DNA from: CAZAMI01 sp964627805
GTDB taxonomy: Archaea > Thermoproteota > Thermoprotei_A > Sulfolobales > NBVN01
Direction of reading: 5' to 3'
Length of the DNA: 64,000 nt
Assembly (NCBI GenBank): GCA_964627805.1
Contig: CAZVLA010000004.1
Span: 1 to 64,000, forward strand
The notes under the pieces were generated by a model, which saw only the letters and a program-made list of their open reading frames with translations, did not search any database and was not told the origin of the DNA. Position numbers and translations under genes: made by a program. This document shows positions 58,337 to 64,000 of the stretch, one piece after another. Every line of letters starts with the position of its first letter. The stretch's first letter is position 1.

Positions 58337-58681
58337 CTACTCGTACTCACGCCATACATGACCGCATTTAGTGCATTTATATATCCTCGTAGGCGGTTCA
58401 TCAGCTCTCCTAGTCTGTATTATCTTGTAGTAAGCCTCGTCATGACCGCACTTAGGGCACTTAACACCCCTCATCTTAGGTACCCCCTTAAAGATCTCCT
58501 CAACATCAATGACGTAGGTCCTCTCAACCTCCTTCCTATGCTGCACCCTCCTCTTGAGTAAGAGTGGTGCTGGGTTCGACTTACTAGCGTCTACTTCATA
58601 ACCACATCTAGGACATACAAGTACTGTCCTATCACCTTTTCTCCTAGGTACCATAATACTACCGCATTTAGGGCAGAACAC
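58337..58681 (-). CDS. tfs: Transcript cleavage factor TFS
   Basis: A 114-residue TFIIS/RPB9-like factor that reactivates backtracked RNA polymerase. The N-terminal ribbon uses C3, C6, C23 and C26. The C-terminal ribbon uses C75, C78, C103 and C106 and carries the catalytic hairpin Asp94-Glu95 in ADEPPTRIYKC. This is the intact paralogue, in contrast to the one-ribbon relative at 31026-31319. It lies in the series unknown protein, TFS, PCNA, PriS, Gins15. Confidence 0.96.
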   Translation of the reverse strand: MFCPKCGSIMVPRRKGDRTVLVCPRCGYEVDASKSNPAPLLLKRRVQHRKEVERTYVIDVEEIFKGVPKMRGVKCPKCGHDEAYYKIIQTRRADEPPTRIYKCTKCGHVWREYE

Positions 58682-58699
58682 CCCTCACTCACCCCCGAA

Positions 58700-59068
58700 T
58701 TACTGTGTTAAAGAGCTTGCAGAGGTTATTAGCTTAACTAACTCACTCACTAACCTCCTCATGAACAAGCAGGAATTAATGAGTACCCCCTCAGTACTTG
58801 GGAGTAACCTCTCACTAATTAGTTCCGGTAAATCTCTACAATCCCTACCACTCAAATTAACCCAAAACCTAACCTCCCGAAACCTAGGATTACTCCTCAA
58901 CCACTCAGTAACACTACCCAAATCACCGAACCTCAATCCCAGATCCTCAAAACCCTTAACACCCCTAACAACAGCATATAGGACAGCCTTAAGGCCATTA
59001 GCTAAAGTAAACTCAAGAAGCAACATAAACCTAACCTCACTCTTAAGGGGCTGCTTAACCTCAGACAC
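58700..59068 (-). CDS. Unknown protein heading the TFS-PCNA-primase cluster
   Basis: A 122-residue protein of unknown family. A beta-helix pattern (EVRFMLLLEFTLANGLKAVLYAVVRG) is followed by helices and a hydrophobic C-terminal helix (CLFMRRLVSELVKLITSA). There is no zinc or nucleotide motif. ATG 59068 is 65 nt from tRNA-Arg, antisense in direction. Its place directly upstream of TFS in the same direction suggests a role linked to transcription or replication, but this is inference from position only. Confidence 0.65.
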   Translation of the reverse strand: MSEVKQPLKSEVRFMLLLEFTLANGLKAVLYAVVRGVKGFEDLGLRFGDLGSVTEWLRSNPRFREVRFWVNLSGRDCRDLPELISERLLPSTEGVLINSCLFMRRLVSELVKLITSASSLTQ

Positions 59069-59103
59069 GATACTACCGAAAGCAACATACTAACAACAAA
59101 ATA

Positions 59104-59112
59104 AAATATACA
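59104..59112 (+). promoter_or_regulatory. TATA box of tRNA-Arg
   Basis: AAATATACA centred about 26 nt before the tRNA 5' end at 59134. Confidence 0.5.
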
Positions 59113-59133
59113 ACCCAAAACCAAGAACAGATA

Positions 59134-59211
59134 GGGCCCGTGGCCTAGCCAGGAGAGGGCGCCGGCCTTCGGAGCCGGAGACCCCGGGTTCAAATCCCGG
59201 CGGGCCCGCCA
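59134..59211 (+). tRNA. tRNA-Arg (anticodon TCG) with encoded CCA; probable integration site
   Basis: Acceptor GGGCCCG pairs with CGGGCCC (59201-59207), discriminator G 59208, CCA 59209-59211. The anticodon stem CCGGC/GCCGG encloses CTTCGGA, anticodon TCG, reading CGA codons. It has no intron. The T arm is CCGGG-TTCAAAT-CCCGG. The integrase gene begins 86 nt downstream, and the codon use changes abruptly here, so its 3' half is the likely attachment site of the integrated element; the second copy of the repeat would lie beyond the right edge. Confidence 0.95.
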
Positions 59212-59244
59212 CATAAAATACCCTAAATATAAGTTTTTCGAAGC

Positions 59245-59303
59245 GTCCCAGGTAAGTTTTTATACCTCTGGGACTGTCCCAGACTCATGATGGGAAATGG
59301 GAC
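59245..59303 (+). promoter_or_regulatory. Integrase promoter with clustered GTCCCAG operator half-sites
   Basis: A TATA box (TTTTTATA, about 59257-59264) is flanked by four copies of one half-site: GTCCCAG at 59245-59251, CTGGGAC at 59268-59274, GTCCCAG at 59276-59282 and TGGGAC at 59298-59303. The middle two form the perfect palindrome CTGGGAC-T-GTCCCAG (59268-59282). GTCCCAGGTA and TACCTCTGGGAC also form a larger inverted pair across the TATA box. The start codon region at 59297 overlaps the last half-site. This layout is typical of repressor control. Confidence 0.75.
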
Positions 59304-60653
59304 AAGGGCATTGCGTACTGGAGGAATGGCAAGCACGTGAGGTGCTTCATAAACTCTACCGGCAATACGGAAGCGTGAGAAAACTAGCCGAGGCACTCGG
59401 AGCGAGTAAATCCTCGACCCACCGCTGGCTGAAGGGCGAGTCGATACTGGTTCTCATCCGCATGAAGCTATGTGAAATGCTACCAGAGGAAGAGCTGGTC
59501 CAGATACTGAAGGGCCCCGAGCTCCTCCGAAAATACGGCCTGGTTGACGAGGAGGGGAGGCTCAACAAGCCACTCGTTCTCGCCCTGATAGACGCGCTGA
59601 TGCAAGACGAGGCGCTGAAGGATGAGGTGTTAAACTACCTGTTAAAGTACTATAAGCGAGACCTCCAGGAGCGGTTAAGCGAAATCTTGCCCAAGATAGT
59701 TCTGGAGTGGAGCCCTGACTTCGAGCGCTGGCTCACAGAGAAGAAGAGCAAGCCTATTTCCGAGCGAACACTGCGCGACTACCGTAACCTCTGGTATAGA
59801 TGTCTTGAAGGCAAGGTGTTGGGGTGGCACCTGCTTAAACAGTTGGAAGGAAACAAAATGCTCTGCAACGATGGCAAATATCATCCTACGGGGTGGGCTC
59901 GTCAAATATTCAGACACTACATTAGGTATCTATATGCAAGCGGGAAGCTTGACTGGGATACCTACTCGCGTCTATTACTAGTTGTGCCCGGGAGGCGTTA
60001 CGGTCGCAGGGTTAGCCAGAAGGTTGTCCGCGAATAGGACGTTATCGCGACTATAAGGAAGCTTGATGAGGCTGGGCGCGGCGATATCCTCACACTCTAC
60101 CTCTTAATCCTTGGGTCGGGTGTCCGGTTTCTTCACGTGCTTGAGGCGCTTAACAACTGGAATCCCGAGGAAGAGCTATATGTACCCTATCTCAATAGAA
60201 ACATTAAGCGGCTCGAATGCTTCGATGAATTCTGCCGGTACTACCTCGGCAAGGAAAAACAGTATCAAGCCAGCGGGCTTCATATACTTCCCCCGAATCA
60301 TCCTACCACTAGTCAAGACATTCGCAGGAAAGCTCCCGAACCGTCGCCGAATAGAGAAGGTAGTGAAGAAGCTTAACGGGCTGCCTCCAAAATACATCCG
60401 TATCTTCGCACTAAGAGAAATGAAGCGAATCCTTGGCGATAACGATGTGTATAAATTCATAGTCGGGAAGTTCGGCGAACTTACGGTTTCAGCAAGGCAC
60501 TACATGGATTTACTAGAAGAGGCTGACAAGGTTTACCCGAAATACATCGGGCGATGGAGTGAGGTTGTGAGAAGAGGGATTGGACCCGACGTTGAATCCG
60601 GCGATGTTATCGTGCTTGTGCCGAAGAAGGAGGAAACGGACCGCAGACTGTAA
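59297..60653 (+). pseudogene. Decayed tyrosine-recombinase integrase with N-terminal helix-turn-helix
   Basis: Integrase of the archaeal virus/plasmid tyrosine recombinase type. Residues ~15-45 form a helix-turn-helix (YGSVRKLAEALGASKSSTHR). The catalytic half has the first Arg in LGSGVRFLHVLEAL, a downstream PPKYIRIFALREM block and a putative catalytic Tyr in SARHYMDLL. The frame is broken twice: an in-frame TAG at 60035-60037, and a +1 shift near the A5 run at 60255-60259, after which the frame continues to 60653. GC-richer codons (CTC, GAG, GCC) differ sharply from the chromosome. Sequencing error at the A-run is possible; the TAG is not explained that way. Confidence 0.88.
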
Positions 60654-60655
60654 AG

Positions 60656-60911
60656 CCTTGCCCGCGCCCAGTTTTAAGTAGTCGTGCTTCATGTAGGAGA
60701 GGTGGCTACTGCTGAACGACACTTCCCCGATTCTAGTTCATACACCTAAACACAATGCCGTAGTATGGTTATCTCGTCCTCCCCCTAGTTCAGCAACAAG
60801 TTTCCCCATTTCATCACTTTAAAAGCATGCACACTTTATTAGGATTTAAGAGATAAAGCAACGAAATATGCATTCATGTGTTTTCATTAACTTATATCAT
60901 GAAATGAAGGA
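60656..60911. other. Gene-poor gap inside the accessory region
   Basis: About 255 bp with no plausible gene on either strand. It contains scattered CTAGTTCA-like repeats (around 60754 and 60796), a GC-rich left part and a very AT-rich right part running up to the end of the metallopeptidase gene. It is probably residual element DNA; nothing structured was recognised. Confidence 0.55.
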
Positions 60912-61256
60912 TTATAGTGGATGTTTAAACCTTATATAAACAGAGTTTATAATCCGGCTTTCAAGTCTTGCTATCTCTTCTCTGGAATACAGCTTTTCCA
61001 TTTCCTCCCAGAATCTTTTATCGTGCTGTATTGAGCCCGTTTTATAGTGTGCAAGTTCATGTATTAAGATGTACTTCAGGGATTCATCGTCAAGCTCGTG
61101 TACGATGTACTTGTTCAATCGTATAGTCTTGGTTTTAAACGATATTGACGCTATTTTACGTTTCATTGGATAAAGCACTACACGTAGGCCGTTATCCTCT
61201 ATTCCCCAAAGCTCCATAGCTTCGCGAAGCAACTTCTCAATTCTTTGTTTTGTCAC
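60912..61256 (-). CDS. YgjP-type (DUF45) zinc metallopeptidase
   Basis: A 114-residue metal-dependent hydrolase of the YgjP/WLM-like group. The zinc motif HELAH is at 66-70, with the third ligand His78 in SIQHDKRFWEEME, as in SprT/M48-like folds. It is shorter than the bacterial ~230-residue YgjP, keeping only the catalytic core. It overlaps the end of hsdR by 20 bp in the same direction. Small YgjP genes are recurrent companions of type I restriction operons; the substrate is unknown. Confidence 0.9.
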   Translation of the reverse strand: MTKQRIEKLLREAMELWGIEDNGLRVVLYPMKRKIASISFKTKTIRLNKYIVHELDDESLKYILIHELAHYKTGSIQHDKRFWEEMEKLYSREEIARLESRIINSVYIRFKHPL

Positions 61257-64000
61257 TTTTAATCACCCGCTCTATCTCGGGTGAGACAAATTCTTCGATA
61301 AGCTTGTCAGCAAGTTTAGCGAGCTCATTTGGAGGAACTAGTCCTTTGAGCTCTCTAATTAGGTCAGATAGTAATGCCTTAGCAAGCTTCTTTTTATCTG
61401 AAGGTTTTAGGAACCCGGCCTTCTTTGATGATAATAGCCTTCCTATAGTTCTTTTTGTGTTAGTTAGTTTCAGACGTAGCTTGGTTTCCTTTAGCACTTC
61501 AGTAGATATGTAAATGCTGATAGCTTCAACCATTCTATCCTCTAAAGCCTTTCCAGAAACCCTCCTATCGTACTCAAGTTTCTGCTCGTGAAGGGCCTTT
61601 AGCTGTGCTAGGAAAGTCTTTAAATCTATTTTCCTCATTATCCATTGTCTTCTAAGCTCTTCAAGTCTTCTCATAATCTCTCTATAGATGGGGTCATGTG
61701 GATTGCTAGATAGTATGCTTCTTAGATAGAAGTAGTAGTCGGCAACTATTCTTTGGATCTCACGTTTTGGCGGTGTAACCCTTAGTATGTTCTCTATAGT
61801 ATCAACGTCTATCTCCACCTCGGCGATCTTATTGAACTCCTCAACTAGGGTCCTTGAGTAAATGAGCTGAGTAAGCTCCTTCCAGAACTCCTTATCGAGC
61901 CTAATACTTTTCCTCCTGATCTTCTTCAATATGCTACCATATATGAACGCTAATACTTGCATGTCTTCAACATAGAATAGTTTCTTTGGATGGGCTCCTA
62001 GGGATCTGTATAGCTTAATAGCTCTACGCATATCGTTTACGAGACTCTTAGCTAATGCTACCTCTTCAGATGCTTCCATACTTGATGCATAGAGCGCTAT
62101 TATACCGATCTTCCTTTCAAATTCATCACGGTTAAACGTGTTATCACGTAGTTGTCTCTTAAGCTCGTCGATATCTATAGAAACATCCTCATTACCTAAT
62201 CTAAGGTTTTTCAACCTATAGCTAATGCTCTTAAAGAGTTCTTCAAACTCCTCGACCTTCTTTTCTATTTCTACGAGTAGGTTTTCCTCAAAGTCTCTAC
62301 GGATATCTTCTTCAGCGAGAAGATTATAGAGAGCGAGAGTCTTAGATAAATGCTCTAGAAGACCTACAGAGTCCACGATTAGTCCAAATTCTTTATCCCT
62401 ATATGGTCTATTCACTCTAGCAATAGCTTGTAGAAGCCTGTGCTCGTACAAGGGCTTGTCTAAGTACATCACCTTGAGCATCGGTGCATCAAAACCTGTT
62501 ATCAGCATATCAGTTACAATCAGTATCTTAGGCTTATCCTCTTCCAGGAACCTTCTCTGGATCTCTCTGTTAACCTCGTTCATATCGCTGGTACCATATT
62601 TCTTTGCAAGTTCTTCGCGATACTCTATAATCTCCTTATCAGTATCATTATAGTTGTATGTCATTACGACTTCTACCCAGTCTTTCGCCTCATCACCATA
62701 TTTTGCTACTAGGTATTTCTCTAACGCACGTTTGTATCTAACGCATGCAACTCTATTAACTGCTACAACCATGGCCTTGAACTTGAAACCTTCAGTATCT
62801 TTCTCCAGCCTCTCAACAATATACTTAGCAAGCTTATCGATTCTCTCAGGATTCATTAGGAATACTCTGACTTTATTGATATACTTGCTTACCCGCTTAT
62901 ACATAGTGTCTAGATGCTCAGTAATGTCTATGCCTTTTTCACGTGCTCTCATGTATTCCTCTATGAATCCCTTAATCTCCTCCTCAGTAAGCTTAATCCT
63001 AATACCCTCTCCACCGACTTCCCCCTCACCAACAGCATGGTACACAAGCGGCAGTGTGAACCCATCTCTAATAGAGTCCCTTATAAAGTAGACATCGAGA
63101 TAGTATTCACCCTCGTGTGGATAAGCGAACTCGACGAAAGTGTTTCTCTCATGTTTGAATACTGGAGTCCCTGTGAATCCGAAGGCTAAAGCGTTTGGAA
63201 AAACTGTTTTCCTCATTGCGGCTAGGATGCCATACTGCGTTCTATGGGCTTCATCGATTAATAGAAGTATATTCCTGCTCTTGACTTGCCCCAGCCCGAC
63301 AAGATACTCTAATTTTCCTTTCTCATCAAGCCTTTCGAGAGCCTTAATGTGCTTCTCGTACTCTTCAGGATTCTCCGATTTAAAGTATTCTAAATACTCC
63401 TCACCAAGCTCCCTCAAAAGATCCAAGAGCCCCTTAGCAAACTCTCTTTCCTCGGAGCTAGGCTCGCTCGCTCCCCTCCGAAACTTCTGGATCGTAGTAA
63501 GATAAACGCCGTAGGCTATGGTGCCTCCACGAAACTCGCTCTCCTTAATAACCCTTATCAGCTTGTGGAGCTCTTCTATGCTCTCAACTTTCTTGAATAA
63601 TCTCTTAAACTTTCCTTCCTCGATGGACTTGAGCATTCTTTCATGCTGTTCCTCAAGATCTCTCCTATCAACGATAAAGAAGACTACCGGTCTCTCATGC
63701 CAGTACTTGTCGAGGAACCAGTTAGCTATAAAGAACATAGTATATGTTTTACCGCTACCAAGCCAGTGCCAGATAAGCCCCTTATTCTTCTCCCCGCCCC
63801 CCATGTACTCGTCAATTCTGGCCATAGCCTTCTTGGCAGCATAATACTGGTTGTATCGCGCGACAATCTTGTCTAGAACACCTTCACGACCCCTACGATA
63901 GAACACGAAGTACTTGATAAACTCAAGAAGCCGTCTAGGCTCAAGAATATAAGTTACATCGAAACGCTCAACAACTTTCCCAGAAACATCCCTCTCCTTC
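61237..64000 (-). CDS. hsdR: Type I restriction enzyme HsdR subunit, N-terminal part beyond the window
   Basis: Motor/nuclease subunit of a type I restriction-modification complex. The frame is open to the right edge (opening residues KERDVSGKVVERFDVTYILEP), so the N-terminal nuclease domain lies outside. The SF2 motor is complete: P-loop HWLGSGKTYT, DEAHR, GFTGTP, ITGFDAP and QAIARVNRP, followed by a ~400-residue helical C-terminus. Over 920 residues are visible. An internal GTG at 63906 is not the real start. hsdM and hsdS must lie to the right if present. Codon use differs from the host (more ATA, TCT, CTC). Confidence 0.94.
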   Translation of the reverse strand, partial: KERDVSGKVVERFDVTYILEPRRLLEFIKYFVFYRRGREGVLDKIVARYNQYYAAKKAMARIDEYMGGGEKNKGLIWHWLGSGKTYTMFFIANWFLDKYWHERPVVFFIVDRRDLEEQHERMLKSIEEGKFKRLFKKVESIEELHKLIRVIKESEFRGGTIAYGVYLTTIQKFRRGASEPSSEEREFAKGLLDLLRELGEEYLEYFKSENPEEYEKHIKALERLDEKGKLEYLVGLGQVKSRNILLLIDEAHRTQYGILAAMRKTVFPNALAFGFTGTPVFKHERNTFVEFAYPHEGEYYLDVYFIRDSIRDGFTLPLVYHAVGEGEVGGEGIRIKLTEEEIKGFIEEYMRAREKGIDITEHLDTMYKRVSKYINKVRVFLMNPERIDKLAKYIVERLEKDTEGFKFKAMVVAVNRVACVRYKRALEKYLVAKYGDEAKDWVEVVMTYNYNDTDKEIIEYREELAKKYGTSDMNEVNREIQRRFLEEDKPKILIVTDMLITGFDAPMLKVMYLDKPLYEHRLLQAIARVNRPYRDKEFGLIVDSVGLLEHLSKTLALYNLLAEEDIRRDFEENLLVEIEKKVEEFEELFKSISYRLKNLRLGNEDVSIDIDELKRQLRDNTFNRDEFERKIGIIALYASSMEASEEVALAKSLVNDMRRAIKLYRSLGAHPKKLFYVEDMQVLAFIYGSILKKIRRKSIRLDKEFWKELTQLIYSRTLVEEFNKIAEVEIDVDTIENILRVTPPKREIQRIVADYYFYLRSILSSNPHDPIYREIMRRLEELRRQWIMRKIDLKTFLAQLKALHEQKLEYDRRVSGKALEDRMVEAISIYISTEVLKETKLRLKLTNTKRTIGRLLSSKKAGFLKPSDKKKLAKALLSDLIRELKGLVPPNELAKLADKLIEEFVSPEIERVIKSDKTKN

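Noticed and set aside
60035..60037. Amber codon in the integrase read as pyrrolysine
   Set aside because: A separate frameshift follows 220 bp later and no pyrrolysine gene is visible; gene decay is simpler.
60111..60653. 180-codon frame as an independent gene
   Set aside because: Only its second part is meaningful: it is the C-terminal half of the integrase after the frameshift; the first ~50 codons are out of frame with the real protein.
62654..63505. Open frames on the plus strand opposite hsdR
   Set aside because: Complement of conserved helicase motifs; Ser/Leu-rich and without family resemblance.
1..64000. CRISPR array, complete insertion sequence or rRNA operon
   Set aside because: No regularly spaced repeats, no transposase with terminal inverted repeats and no rRNA-like stretch were seen.

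Overview
The window looks like a chromosome segment of a hyperthermophilic crenarchaeote (Thermoproteota). It encodes reverse gyrase, two Alba paralogues, a thermosome subunit, crenarchaeal S26e, and a Gins15-PriS-PCNA replication cluster. It also has the archaeal-type mevalonate genes (aconitase-X phosphomevalonate dehydratase plus a UbiD-family decarboxylase) and two tRNAs with bulge-helix-bulge introns. Many genes seem leaderless, with a TATA box about 26 bp before the start codon; genes inside operons more often show GGTG or GGAGG-like ribosome sites. Host codons favour TTA, CTA, AGT, GTA and AAT in an AT-rich background, while the tRNAs are GC-rich. Order and genus cannot be fixed from the sequence alone.

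Layout. 1-8.4 kb: thermosome (cut by the left edge), two small crenarchaeal unknowns, a DRG/OBG-type GTPase, RNase HII, a TIM-barrel protein, a DUF354 glycosyltransferase-like protein, phosphoglucosamine mutase and a Trm112-like zinc protein. 8.4-26.9 kb: nucleic-acid machinery, with a TIP49/RuvB-like AAA+ ATPase, hexulose-phosphate synthase, Alba, XPB helicase, a lone Lrp-type RAM domain, CTP synthase, reverse gyrase overlapping a second Alba, an Sm protein, archaeal SAM synthetase, Rio2, a DUF460 coiled-coil nuclease-fold protein, an ASCH protein and a protein made of two Sm-like repeats. 26.95-27.01 kb: a well-formed C/D box guide RNA. 27-41.8 kb: PflX-like radical SAM, MGMT, a dihydropteroate-synthase-related protein, a truncated TFS paralogue, tRNA-Leu, FAU-1, then the operon clp1-ubiD-acnX(large)-acnX(small)-tmk, then KsgA, DUF134, an RNase-H-fold protein divergent from a RadB-like ATPase, and CDP-archaeol synthase.

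41.8-59.2 kb is dense informational DNA: nop10, aIF2-alpha, S27e, L44e, S26e, ProRS, tRNA-Asp, aIF5A, SRP54, Pus10, L21e, TrmJ-like, DUF655, Rpo4, L10e, Dph2, a METTL5-like methyltransferase, Csl4, DUF2067, Rpo11, trehalose synthase TreT, and Gins15-PriS-PCNA-TFS. The Trm112-like and METTL5-like genes together suggest an rRNA m6A methyltransferase pair of the kind known in eukaryotes.

59.2 kb to the right edge is accessory DNA beginning immediately after tRNA-Arg(TCG). It holds a decayed tyrosine-recombinase gene (one in-frame amber codon and one frameshift) with an N-terminal helix-turn-helix and a striking palindromic operator cluster at its promoter. A gene-poor gap follows, then a type I restriction HsdR (cut by the right edge) overlapping a YgjP-type metallopeptidase gene. 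Codon use there differs clearly from the rest. No CRISPR array and no complete insertion sequence were seen.
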